Assembly: GCA_021812705.1 (NCBI GenBank)
Contig: JAKAMT010000001.1
Coordinates: forward strand, 72,016-111,233
Reading direction: 5' to 3'
DNA length: 39,218 nt
Origin: Bacteroidota bacterium
Lineage (GTDB): Bacteria > Bacteroidota > Ignavibacteria > Ignavibacteriales > Melioribacteraceae
Positions 7,311-15,552 of the stretch are shown here, in pieces (position 1 is the stretch's first letter; each line of letters opens with the position of its first letter). Below the pieces are notes generated by a model that worked only from the letters and a program-made list of their open reading frames with translations, was not told the origin of the DNA and did no database searches. The position numbers were made by a program, and so were the translations under genes.

Positions 7311-8069
7311 TTATTTAGTCTCCGCCATCAAACCGGTCTCCAGTTCAATTGCACGCGGGAAAAGGATATTATTTTCAAGATGAATGTGCTTATGAAGATC
7401 GGCCTCAAATTCTTCCAGCTCCTGATAAGTTAAACGGAAAGTTGTGCATGCGTCCTGGGGCAAATTAAAGTCCGATGTAAGTTCCCGGATTTTCTGAAGA
7501 GAATTTCCGGCGGAAACATGTTCTCTTTCCATCTGGTTAATCGGGTTCTGGATTGTTCCGTAGCCGCCGTTCTTCGGTTTCTCGTTAAAATTTTTAGAAT
7601 CGACAAGATATTTAATCAAAGGGAATAAAACCCTTTCCTCTTTCATCATGTGGCTCATAAGCTCTTCTGCAATTGCGGCAAATTCATTTTGCACTTCTTT
7701 AATGTATGGATATTTTTCTCCATGCGCATTAAAAACTTTTTGAAGATGCGCGCTTATTTGAGGCACGGCGTTTCTAACATAACCGTGATGATTGTTTACA
7801 ATATATTGAGCCAGAAAATTAAGATCCCATTCGGAATATCTTTCCGTTTCTCCGGCAGATGAATAATTGACTTTATTTAATTCTTCTATAAATATTTTTT
7901 CCGGAATTTGTTTCTCTGTTAACGCTTCTTTCAGATTTTTATTTCCCTTGCAGCAAAAGTCGATTCCTAATTTTTCAAATAATTCCGCAGCGTGAAAGTT
8001 TTGAACAACTAAATCCCTTACTTTCAGGTTTGCAAAATCGTTTGCCGGGTTTACAGATTGGGTATTCAT
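7311..8069 (-). CDS. ric: iron-sulfur cluster repair di-iron protein (RIC/ScdA/YtfE)
   Basis: A 252-residue protein with an N-terminal DUF542/ScdA_N domain carrying C39-C40 in GIDFCCKG, then a hemerythrin-like four-helix bundle with candidate di-iron ligands H94/H95, H140, E144, H184, H226-H230 and E232. RIC proteins restore Fe-S centres damaged by NO or peroxide; NO release from the di-iron site has also been proposed. The Shine-Dalgarno AAGGAG is embedded in the last codons of the SCO gene, one base before this start, so translation is probably coupled. Placement downstream of nirK fits protection from NO made by the nitrite reductase. Confidence 0.93.
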   Translation of the reverse strand: MNTQSVNPANDFANLKVRDLVVQNFHAAELFEKLGIDFCCKGNKNLKEALTEKQIPEKIFIEELNKVNYSSAGETERYSEWDLNFLAQYIVNNHHGYVRNAVPQISAHLQKVFNAHGEKYPYIKEVQNEFAAIAEELMSHMMKEERVLFPLIKYLVDSKNFNEKPKNGGYGTIQNPINQMEREHVSAGNSLQKIRELTSDFNLPQDACTTFRLTYQELEEFEADLHKHIHLENNILFPRAIELETGLMAETK

Positions 8070-8070
8070 T

Positions 8071-8721
8071 TTATTTCTCCTTATTATTTTGAATTTTTTC
8101 GATTATATCCTGAACATCCTGGTTTAAGCCAAAATGCTGAAACTTGACTTCGCCAGCTTCATCCAGCAGGTTAATAATATTTGAATGTGAAAAACTTCCG
8201 TCCGGCTCTTTTTTATATTTAAATCCGAGGACGGCAGCGAGCTCGCTGACGCCGTTTTCGTCCCCCGTGAGCAAAGTCCATTTTTTCAAATCGAGTTTGT
8301 TGTTCTCCGCATATTTCAAAAGCGCGGCAGGAGTGTCTCTCTGGGGATCGATTGAGATTAAAAGAAAATTCACATCATCCCTTTTTACTAAACTTTCTAT
8401 TTTTTTCATATCGTTTACAATAAGAGGGCAGGCATAAGTGCAACTGGCAAAGATCATCGCCATTACCTGTTTTTTCCCCTTCAATTTGTCGAGCGTTACC
8501 CGCTCTCCAAGTTCGTTTTTCCAGGCGGATTCAAGCTGATAAATTGAATTATCGGATTTTGCGCCGGCGCCCGGATCGTCGCAGCATGATTTATCCTGTG
8601 GCGATTTCAGGCTTACTTGTGATGATGCACTGCCGGCATTCTTTTCCTTTGCCAGCAAAAATATCAGAGCAGCCAACAGAATGATGCTAAGCGTTGTCGA
8701 AATTATTAATGCCTTTTTCAT
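8071..8721 (-). CDS. SCO1/SenC-family copper protein
   Basis: A 216-residue thioredoxin-fold protein with an N-terminal membrane anchor (4-24). The copper site C94-x3-C98 (FASCTYACP) and the distant H179 (FSHSNIINLL) are all present, as is SIDPQRDTP. SCO proteins deliver or reduce copper for CuA centres and sometimes for other copper enzymes. Here it follows nirV and nirK, so a role in nitrite-reductase copper loading is a reasonable inference. An additional adjacent Cys pair (C46-C47, SCCDDPG) sits in the linker after the anchor and is not a standard SCO feature. GAGAGG precedes the start. Confidence 0.92.
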   Translation of the reverse strand: MKKALIISTTLSIILLAALIFLLAKEKNAGSASSQVSLKSPQDKSCCDDPGAGAKSDNSIYQLESAWKNELGERVTLDKLKGKKQVMAMIFASCTYACPLIVNDMKKIESLVKRDDVNFLLISIDPQRDTPAALLKYAENNKLDLKKWTLLTGDENGVSELAAVLGFKYKKEPDGSFSHSNIINLLDEAGEVKFQHFGLNQDVQDIIEKIQNNKEK

Positions 8722-8752
8722 TTTTGCCTCTCACTTCAGATACGGTTAAAAT

Positions 8753-9553
8753 TCATTTTACATTTTTTACGCAGCGGAATCCCAGATTGTCTGTTGTGTA
8801 ATTTGCTTTCAGACTGCTTCTAAATGCAAAACGCATGAATGCCGGATAATTCTTGAAATCCGATGCGTTCACAGAGCCGCTTCCGCAAAAAAGATTTCTT
8901 TCAAGCCCGCTATCTCCTCTCGATTCGCCTGTAACAAGAGCGCTGAAAAAGTCCGATGTCCACTCCCAAACCAATCCGTGCATATCGTAAACATTCCAGA
9001 AATTTTTTTCGCCTTTTTCCACCGGCTCAAGTTTTCCTGTGGACGGCTTTGAATACCATTCGAGAATTTTTTTTATATAAGCCGGGTCTGCGGATCCGTC
9101 CTCTTTATCGGCGCTTGCCTTGGCAACAAATTCCCATTCCGCAACAGTGGGGAGTCTTTTGTTCATGTATTCCGCGTACGCTTTTGCGGCAAACCAGGAT
9201 ACATTTGTAACCGGTGCGGCAGGATTTACATCCGGACCCGGTTCGGTGTCGCTTTTCCAATTTCGCAGATAATTTCTATCTGCGAAAATGTTTTTTACGC
9301 GCGAGCGCCTCCATTTAGGGTTTGATTTAACAAATTCCAGATACTGCAAATTTGTCACCGGATATTTGTCCATATAAAAAGGCGCCACTTTTATTTTGAG
9401 ATTATTTTTTGAAGCAGCATAAAGAGGGGTATAAGTACCGCCGGATATAAACGACATCCCTTTATTCGAAGGAATGTTTTTTTCTCCGGCAGTTAATAAA
9501 TAATTATGCAGAAGCAAAAAAATAAGAGCGATATTTAAGATTATGCTTTTCAT
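8753..9553 (-). CDS. nirV: NirV-like FGE-sulfatase-domain protein
   Basis: A 266-residue exported protein (signal peptide about 1-22) with the formylglycine-generating-enzyme fold: FISGGTYTP near the start, MDKYPVTNLQYLEF, VTNVSWFAAKAYAEYMNKRLP, EWEFVAKAS, GLVWEWTSDF and a terminal GFRCV. FGE-domain proteins encoded next to nirK are called NirV in denitrifiers such as Rhodobacter; their exact role is unresolved. The paired active-site cysteines of true FGE (in the CYRYRC-like segment) are replaced here (FMRFAFRSS), so formylglycine synthesis is unlikely. It lies 17 bases after nirK. Confidence 0.82.
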   Translation of the reverse strand: MKSIILNIALIFLLLHNYLLTAGEKNIPSNKGMSFISGGTYTPLYAASKNNLKIKVAPFYMDKYPVTNLQYLEFVKSNPKWRRSRVKNIFADRNYLRNWKSDTEPGPDVNPAAPVTNVSWFAAKAYAEYMNKRLPTVAEWEFVAKASADKEDGSADPAYIKKILEWYSKPSTGKLEPVEKGEKNFWNVYDMHGLVWEWTSDFFSALVTGESRGDSGLERNLFCGSGSVNASDFKNYPAFMRFAFRSSLKANYTTDNLGFRCVKNVK

Positions 9554-9570
9554 CAGAACACCCTGTTATT

Positions 9571-11094
9571 TTACTTCTTCCCTCTTGCTTTTTTAATATC
9601 AGCCGGTGTAATTGCAGCATCTTTATTGAGAAATCTCTTGTACACATAAGTGAGTACGGCAGCCGCCTGAGTGTCGTCCAAATTTTGCGGAGGCATAATC
9701 CCGTTATATGTTTTGTTGTTTACTGTAAGCTCGCCGGTTCTTCCCGCGATAACGTTTTTTATTGCTTCGTCTTTAGACTGTTTGGCAAGCCAATCGGAAT
9801 TTGCCAGCGGCGGAAATACATTAGGAATTCCTTTTCCGTCTGCCTGGTGGCATGCAACGCAGCTCATGTTGTAAACGGTTTGTCCGGCAGCAAAAGCATT
9901 TCCGGGTGATGATGATTTTTCTGCGCCGGCCATTGCGCTCTTCAAAAGGGATTCGTCTACCTTTTCATTTCCCGTAGAATATTTTGAAACGTAACCCTCC
10001 TTGTTTTTATCGGAATTAACTTCTCCCGTAAAAGGATTAACGCCGCCTGAAGAGGTGACTGCGCCGGAATAAAGATCATCTTTCTGTTTGCCGGAATAGA
10101 TTGTTTTGTTTTCGGGACCGGAGACGGCAATCATTCCAAGCGCTCCTTTGTTGAATGCTCTGAAGATTGAGTGGTCGACCATAATGAAATTTCCCGGCAC
10201 GTCGACTTTGAATTCTACAATCGAAGATCCGCCTGCCGGCACTAATGTAGTTTGGACATTTTTCTGCAGGGGAATATTTCCCCCTTCATTATAAACCTTG
10301 TCGAAAATTTCTCCGATGACGTGAAACGAGGAGATAAGATTGGGGCCGCCGTTGCCGATAAACAAGCGGATAGTTTCTCCTACGTTTGCGCGCAGCGATT
10401 TGTCTCCCACCATTGATCCCACCGATCCGTTAAAGACAACATAATCGGGAGTTTCAGTCAAAGCTTTCTGCATGCTGAATGGTTGTAGTCCGGCGTCGCC
10501 GTAATTTCCTTCAGTATAAAATTCACTTTGCATTATGTAATATTCGCGGTCCACCTTGGGAAGTCCCTCTTTCGGTTCAACCAAAATCAAACCGTACATT
10601 CCGTTTGCAATGTGAAGGCCAACCGGCGCAGTCGCGCAGTGGTAAACAAAGAGTCCCGGATTTTTTACAGTGAAAGAAAATATTGATGTATGTCCCGGTG
10701 CTGTAAAAGATGAAGTAGCTCCGCCTCCGGGTCCGGTTACTGCATGAAGATCTATATTGTGTGGAAGTTTGTTGAGCGGATGGTTGTGAAGATGGAATTC
10801 AACAAGATCACCTTCTCGTACTCTTATAAAACTCCCCGGCACATCTCCGCCGAATGTCCAGAACACATATTCAACTCCGTCGGAAAGCTGCTTTATGGTT
10901 TCTCTTACTTCGAGATCAATAATAACTTTCGTCGGATGCGTTCTTGTAATTGGCGGGGGAACAAAAGGGGCCTGGGTTAATTTGGCATGTTCCTCGCCGG
11001 ATACCTGATCCGAACTCTCTGATCCGCAGCTTATGACCAGCATGCTCAGCATTGTGATAAAAAGAAGTTGTGAAAGCCGATAAAATTTTTTCAT
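9571..11094 (-). CDS. nirK: copper nitrite reductase (AniA-like) with C-terminal cytochrome c domain
   Basis: A 507-residue lipoprotein (signal then lipobox VISC, C23) that reduces nitrite to NO in the periplasm or at the outer membrane. Type-1 copper ligands are H112, C153, H161 and M166 (YHCATAPVGLHIANGM). Type-2 ligands are H117, H152 and H308, with catalytic D115 and H258. The block resembles Neisseria AniA more than Alcaligenes NirK. A c-type cytochrome follows (C412-x2-C415-H416, distal M467 in IMPP), making an internal electron donor. I start at the ATG at 11092-11094 because GAGGG lies 7 bases upstream and the lipoprotein signal then begins properly; an in-frame ATG 10 codons earlier lacks this. 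It is the first gene of the nir operon. Confidence 0.95.
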   Translation of the reverse strand: MKKFYRLSQLLFITMLSMLVISCGSESSDQVSGEEHAKLTQAPFVPPPITRTHPTKVIIDLEVRETIKQLSDGVEYVFWTFGGDVPGSFIRVREGDLVEFHLHNHPLNKLPHNIDLHAVTGPGGGATSSFTAPGHTSIFSFTVKNPGLFVYHCATAPVGLHIANGMYGLILVEPKEGLPKVDREYYIMQSEFYTEGNYGDAGLQPFSMQKALTETPDYVVFNGSVGSMVGDKSLRANVGETIRLFIGNGGPNLISSFHVIGEIFDKVYNEGGNIPLQKNVQTTLVPAGGSSIVEFKVDVPGNFIMVDHSIFRAFNKGALGMIAVSGPENKTIYSGKQKDDLYSGAVTSSGGVNPFTGEVNSDKNKEGYVSKYSTGNEKVDESLLKSAMAGAEKSSSPGNAFAAGQTVYNMSCVACHQADGKGIPNVFPPLANSDWLAKQSKDEAIKNVIAGRTGELTVNNKTYNGIMPPQNLDDTQAAAVLTYVYKRFLNKDAAITPADIKKARGKK

Positions 11095-11195
11095 ATTTTT
11101 TCCCTCAAGAAAAAAGAACAACATGTCTTATTATTATAGAAAAAAAGAGAACACAAACAGAACTTATTTAATAAAGGAGTTTTTATTCCGATTGA

Positions 11196-11224
11196 AAACT
11201 AATGAAACGAGGATATTGTGTCAA
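11196..11224 (-). promoter_or_regulatory. candidate nirK promoter
   Basis: On the minus strand a perfect TTGACA (11224-11219) is followed after 17 bases by TAGTTT (11201-11196), about 100 bases upstream of the nirK ATG. A second possible -10, TATAAT (11138-11133), is nearer the gene but lacks a good -35. No classic FNR/CRP-type TTGAT-N4-ATCAA operator was seen. Inference from sequence only. Confidence 0.4.
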
Positions 11225-11292
11225 GTTAAATTTTTCGCATGTCCGATTTAGAGGGCCTGATGCAATTTTGGTTCAAAATCGCACTATCTGGA

Positions 11293-12135
11293 TTAATTTA
11301 GCTGTAAAGTTCTTAAAATTTCACCGGCCGGACTTATAATTATTGCCTCGATTGGAATTCGGCTGCCGGCAGCCTCCGCAGACTGTTGTGCCAATTGTGC
11401 CAATCCGCTGCAGCAGGGCACCTGCATTATCAGAACGGTAATAGATTTTATTTTTGAATCGGTTATCATTGAAGTTAGTTTCTCGCAATAGATTTCTTTA
11501 TTTGCATCGAGCTTTGGACATGCGATCGCCAGCGATCTTCCTTTTAAAAATTCTTTATGAAAATCAGGAAATGCAAATCCGCAGCAGTCGGCAGCCAGAA
11601 GAAGGTCAGAGTTTTTAAAATATGCCGCATGGGGAGAAACAAGATGCATCTGAATTGGCCATTGTCTTAAATGGGAAACTCGTGTTCCGTCTTCATTCTC
11701 GTTTTGATCAATGTTTTCAAGGGTCATTTCGCGCGAGCCCGAGCAGCCGCAATGTGGTTTGTTTTCCCCACTCTCCTCATTGTTAAGAGGATTTTCAATT
11801 CCCTTCTCGCGCAAAAATTCCAATGCTTCCCTCAGGTATTCAAACTCTTCATGATCGCGAAGATGTTTTAGGTGCGCCGCAATAACATTGGCGCCGCCCC
11901 TGATTATGTATTCCATTACTTTAAATTCGTCATATGGCTCAGCTTCACGTTCCTCAATTGTCAAAGCTCCGGGAGGGCAATTTCCAAGGCACGCGCCAAG
12001 TCCGTCGCAGAAGAGGTCGCTTATGAGTCTGGCTTTGCCGTCAATTATCTGGAGTGCGCCCTCATGGCATTCGGGCACGCAATTTCCACACCCGTCACAT
12101 TTTTCTTCATCTATTTTTATGATTTTACGAAGCAT
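11293..12135 (-). CDS. 4Fe-4S ferredoxin-domain protein with C-terminal Cys-rich domain
   Basis: A 280-residue cytoplasmic protein. The first cluster motif is complete (C13, C16, C19, C23). The second, CDGLGACLGNC, has Leu at the second ligand position, leaving C43, C49 and C53, which would suit a [3Fe-4S] or three-Cys cluster. A CGCSGS segment lies mid-protein, and the C-terminal half has paired cysteines (DCCGFAF, IACPKLD, VPCCSG). Proteins of this layout often sit near hybrid-cluster proteins or other nitrosative/anaerobic redox genes, but I cannot assign a reaction. It is divergent from the NapH-like/nrf operon and ends about 200 bases upstream of nirK on the same strand. Confidence 0.75.
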   Translation of the reverse strand: MLRKIIKIDEEKCDGCGNCVPECHEGALQIIDGKARLISDLFCDGLGACLGNCPPGALTIEEREAEPYDEFKVMEYIIRGGANVIAAHLKHLRDHEEFEYLREALEFLREKGIENPLNNEESGENKPHCGCSGSREMTLENIDQNENEDGTRVSHLRQWPIQMHLVSPHAAYFKNSDLLLAADCCGFAFPDFHKEFLKGRSLAIACPKLDANKEIYCEKLTSMITDSKIKSITVLIMQVPCCSGLAQLAQQSAEAAGSRIPIEAIIISPAGEILRTLQLN

Positions 12136-12247
12136 ATTGAATCCAATTTGATAAACAGAATTTTTTTTCTGATATTAATATATGAAGATTTATAAAGCAA
12201 TACCAACAGATCTTCTTGAAAAATTAAAATAAACAGAAAGACGTTGT
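12136..12247. promoter_or_regulatory. divergent promoter region between ferredoxin gene and nrf operon
   Basis: This 112-base AT-rich interval must hold the promoters for both directions. It contains the palindrome ATATTAATAT (12172-12181), similar to one ahead of the Rrf2 gene (4917-4928). No convincing -35/-10 pair could be fixed by eye. Confidence 0.4.
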
Positions 12248-13357
12248 ATGAGTTTAAAGTATGTAAAAAATATAGACAAGCCTATCCAGAAAATCAGATT
12301 TGCCGTGCAGGTGACTTTTGCGCTTTTGTGCATCTGGATCGGAATTGAGTTCTCGCAATTCATCTCTTATTTAGAATCGAACGGAGCCGGGATTTTTCAT
12401 CAGAGACCTCCCGGAGCGGAAGGGTTTCTTCCTATCAGCGCACTTATGAGTCTGGTCTATTTTGTTCAGACAGGTCAGGTTCACCATGTTCATCCCGCAG
12501 GATTTTTTATTCTTCTCGCCATAATAGGAGTTTCTTTCGTTTTCGGAAAAGGATTTTGCAGCTGGATGTGTCCGGTAGGATTTTTATCCGAGATGGTCGG
12601 GGATTTCGGCGACAGGATTTTCAAAAAAATTTTCAAGAAAAAATTTAAGCTGCACAGGTTTATAGATTATCCGCTCCGTTCATTGAAATATCTTCTTCTT
12701 GCGTTTTTCCTCTTTGCAATTTTTTCGATGACGGAAGCTTCTCTGGCTGTATTTTTAAGCGGCGAATACAATATTGCGGCTGATTTAAAGATGTATTACT
12801 TTTTTGCGGATATTTCCCGCTTCTCGCTAATTGTGATAGGGTCTTTGTTCTTGCTGTCAATTGTGATAAGAAATTTTTGGTGCAGATACCTTTGTCCTTA
12901 CGGCGCTCTTCTCGGATTGGTTGGAATTTTAAGTCCGAACAAAATTAAACGGAACGCCGCAAGCTGCATAGACTGCGGGCTGTGCGCAAAAGCTTGCCCA
13001 TCATTTATCAAAGTGGACAAAGTGATAACTGTCCGCTCGGATGAATGCACAAGCTGTTTGAACTGCGTGGACGTTTGTCCCGTTGCAGATACGCTGGATG
13101 TGAAAAATGTTTTCAGTAAAAAGAAAGTATCAAAAAAATTAATAGCCGCGGGTGTGATCATGATTTTTATAAGCATCACCGGACTTGGAATGCTGAGCGG
13201 AAAATGGCACAATGATGTTTCGAAGGAAGATTATCTGATGATACACAAGCATCTCAATTCAATCGGTCATCCTACAAGTTCTTCTGAAATAAACGAACTG
13301 AACAAATCCACCGAAAAAGAGAATGTGAAAGAAAATGAAAAGGGAAGAAACAGATAA
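12248..13357 (+). CDS. NapH/CcoG-like polyferredoxin membrane protein
   Basis: A 369-residue membrane protein with four to six helices, two inner Cys motifs in the NapH style (CSWMCP and CRYLCPYG) and then two ferredoxin motifs (CIDCGLCAKACP and CTSCLNCVDVCP), giving two [4Fe-4S] clusters facing the cytoplasm. A further helix follows at about 295-315. NapH-type proteins pass quinol electrons toward periplasmic cytochromes. Its 3' end overlaps nrfH by 23 bases, which implies translational coupling. A role in supplying electrons to NrfHA, or in NrfA maturation or redox control, is inferred. It is not NapH in the strict sense because no nap genes are visible. Confidence 0.88.
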   Translation: MSLKYVKNIDKPIQKIRFAVQVTFALLCIWIGIEFSQFISYLESNGAGIFHQRPPGAEGFLPISALMSLVYFVQTGQVHHVHPAGFFILLAIIGVSFVFGKGFCSWMCPVGFLSEMVGDFGDRIFKKIFKKKFKLHRFIDYPLRSLKYLLLAFFLFAIFSMTEASLAVFLSGEYNIAADLKMYYFFADISRFSLIVIGSLFLLSIVIRNFWCRYLCPYGALLGLVGILSPNKIKRNAASCIDCGLCAKACPSFIKVDKVITVRSDECTSCLNCVDVCPVADTLDVKNVFSKKKVSKKLIAAGVIMIFISITGLGMLSGKWHNDVSKEDYLMIHKHLNSIGHPTSSSEINELNKSTEKENVKENEKGRNR

Positions 13358-13949
13358 CTTGTTTACGCGGATATTTTTTCACTTTATTCCGCCGCCACAA
13401 TGGAGATTTCCCGTAATAATTCTTCTCGGAATTTTTACGGGGTTGGGGATTTATGTTCTTTATATCTCTAATGCATTGTCATATCTGAGCGACGATCCTA
13501 AAACATGCGTCAACTGCCATGTAATGTATCCGCAATACGCAACGTGGGAACGAGGAAGTCACGGCAGAGGAGTAACGTGCAACGACTGCCACGTGCCTCA
13601 TAATAATTTTGTCTCCAAATATTTATTCAAGGCAAATGACGGATTGCGTCATGCCACTTACTTTACAATGCGCTGGGAACCGCAGGTAATTCAGATAAAG
13701 GAAGCGGGGAAAGAAGCGGTGCAGAAGAACTGCATACGATGTCACGAAAACCTGATTCATCCTATCGCGCTCAGAAGCATCAACAATAAATCTGTGCAAG
13801 ATCAAACAGAAAGATACTGCTGGGACTGCCACCGCGAAACGCCTCACGGCAGAGTTCACAGCTTGTCGTCAACTCCTTATGCAAAGATGCCGCAGCTTCA
13901 GCCGGCTGTTCCGGAATGGCTGGAAAAATTTATCTCATCTGGAAAGTAA
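13335..13949 (+). CDS. nrfH: NrfH-type tetraheme quinol dehydrogenase
   Basis: A 204-residue NapC/NrfH-family membrane cytochrome. It has an N-terminal anchor helix (about 24-45) followed by four CxxCH sites: C58-H62, C82-H86, C133-H137 and C162-H166. The short length and direct linkage to nrfA identify NrfH, the menaquinol-oxidising partner that anchors NrfA and passes it electrons. The residue after the first heme site is Met (CHVM), as expected for the unusual Met-ligated heme in NrfH. It overlaps the NapH-like gene and ends 18 bases before nrfA. Confidence 0.95.
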   Translation: MKREETDNLFTRIFFHFIPPPQWRFPVIILLGIFTGLGIYVLYISNALSYLSDDPKTCVNCHVMYPQYATWERGSHGRGVTCNDCHVPHNNFVSKYLFKANDGLRHATYFTMRWEPQVIQIKEAGKEAVQKNCIRCHENLIHPIALRSINNKSVQDQTERYCWDCHRETPHGRVHSLSSTPYAKMPQLQPAVPEWLEKFISSGK

Positions 13950-13967
13950 AATTAATAGAGGTATAAA

Positions 13968-15452
13968 ATGAAACCGATTCAAGAGATTGCTAAAAACAAA
14001 CCGTGGCTGGGATGGGTACTCTTTTTTGTGACTGTGATAGTTGTGTTTTTGATTGGTTTGTTCGCATCATCTATAGTTGAAAGAAGAAATGAAGCATACA
14101 CGCTTCAGCAGGTAAAACCGATTGCGGATTGGGAGCCGCGCAATGAAGTGTGGGGAGAAAATTATCCGCGCGAGTACGAAACTTATATGCAGATGCGCGA
14201 TACAACTTTCGCAAGCAAATATGCCGGCTCTGTAACCCGCGATTACTTAAAAGACTCTCCCGAATTGGTAATAATGTGGGCGGGCTACGCGTTCTCTAAA
14301 GAATACAATTCTCCAAGAGGACATTACTTCGCGGTTAAAGATGTTCGAAATATTTTACGCACAGGCGGAAACAAAGTAAGTCCCCAGCCGGCTACATGCT
14401 GGTCGTGCAAAAGTCCCGATGTTCCCCGCATGATGCAGAAGATGGGCGTGGCTGAATTTTACAAATCAAAATGGAAAGATCTGGGGCCTGAAATTGTTAA
14501 TCCCATAGGATGCCAGGACTGTCACGATCCGAAAACAATGGATTTAAGAATTACACGTCCCGCTTTAATTGAAGCGTTCCAGAGGCAGGGAAAGGATATA
14601 AAAAGTTTTACACACAACGAGATGCGCTCTTTGGTTTGTGCGCAGTGCCATGTTGAATATTACTTCAAAGGGGACGGAAAATATTTAACATTCCCATGGG
14701 ATAAGGGTTTCAGCGCAGACTCGATGGAAGAATATTACGACAATGCGCAGTTCACGGATTGGACCCATCAGCTCAGCAGAGCGCCGATGCTTAAAGCACA
14801 GCATCCCGATTATGAATTGTACAAAACCGGAATACATGCGGATCGGGGCGTAAGCTGTGCAGACTGCCACATGCCTTACAAATCTGAGGGAGGAGTCAAA
14901 TTCACGGACCACCATATTCAAAGTCCTCTGAACAATATTGAAAACTCCTGCCAGGTTTGCCACCGGGAAAAAACCGAGAAGCTCATTCAAAATGTTTACG
15001 AGAGACAGGATAAAATTTTAGAGTTGAAAAAAATCGCCGAGAAAACCTTAGCGGCGGCGCACATTGAAGCAAAAACAGCATGGGATAACGGAGCCACAGA
15101 GGCAGAGATGAAACAAGCTTTGCAGCTTATCCGCCATGCGCAGTGGAGATGGGATTGGGTTGCCGCATCCAACGGTCTCGGTTTTCATTCGCCGGTTGAA
15201 GCAATGAGAGTCCTCGGCACTTCAATTCAAAGAGCCGAAGAGGCGAGAAAAGAGATTGCGCTTGTGCTAGTTAAACACGGCGTTAAATATCCGATTGCCC
15301 TTCCTGATTATTCCACAAAGGAGAAAGCGCAAAAGTATATCGGATTAAATATGCAGGAACTCAAAGCGGATAAAGCGGATTTTCTTAAGACGACCGTGCC
15401 GGAGTGGGACAAGAAAGCTAAAGAAAGGCAGGGGTCTCTCCAGAAATATTAA
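13968..15452 (+). CDS. nrfA: ammonia-forming cytochrome c nitrite reductase
   Basis: A 494-residue pentaheme enzyme reducing nitrite to ammonium with six electrons. The catalytic heme site is the diagnostic CWSCK (C144-K148). The other four are CQDCH (182-186), CAQCH (224-228), CADCH (297-301) and CQVCH (328-332). The TDHH segment near 313-316 supplies distal histidine. The N-terminal hydrophobic segment (about 14-35) is a signal or anchor. GAGG lies upstream of the ATG. It is the last gene of the operon, followed by a strong terminator. Its neighbours on the other side encode NO-forming nirK, so both nitrite fates are encoded within a few kilobases. Confidence 0.97.
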   Translation: MKPIQEIAKNKPWLGWVLFFVTVIVVFLIGLFASSIVERRNEAYTLQQVKPIADWEPRNEVWGENYPREYETYMQMRDTTFASKYAGSVTRDYLKDSPELVIMWAGYAFSKEYNSPRGHYFAVKDVRNILRTGGNKVSPQPATCWSCKSPDVPRMMQKMGVAEFYKSKWKDLGPEIVNPIGCQDCHDPKTMDLRITRPALIEAFQRQGKDIKSFTHNEMRSLVCAQCHVEYYFKGDGKYLTFPWDKGFSADSMEEYYDNAQFTDWTHQLSRAPMLKAQHPDYELYKTGIHADRGVSCADCHMPYKSEGGVKFTDHHIQSPLNNIENSCQVCHREKTEKLIQNVYERQDKILELKKIAEKTLAAAHIEAKTAWDNGATEAEMKQALQLIRHAQWRWDWVAASNGLGFHSPVEAMRVLGTSIQRAEEARKEIALVLVKHGVKYPIALPDYSTKEKAQKYIGLNMQELKADKADFLKTTVPEWDKKAKERQGSLQKY

Positions 15453-15466
15453 TTTTTATATTTTTG

Positions 15467-15491
15467 AGGCGGAATTATCCGCCTTTTTTTT
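15467..15491 (+). terminator. intrinsic terminator after nrfA
   Basis: Stem AGGCGGA / TCCGCCT (15467-15473 and 15478-15484) with an ATTA loop and eight T. It starts about 15 bases past the nrfA stop and closes the NapH-like-nrfH-nrfA unit. Confidence 0.92.
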
Positions 15492-15552
15492 CCGCGGTTT
15501 AAATTCCAGTCAATTATTACAAAATTTATCTGCACTTTCCGGAGAACCAGTA

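Noticed and set aside
11125-11292. FNR/CRP/DNR-type operator before nirK
   Set aside because: No TTGAT-N4-ATCAA-like palindrome could be found in the interval.
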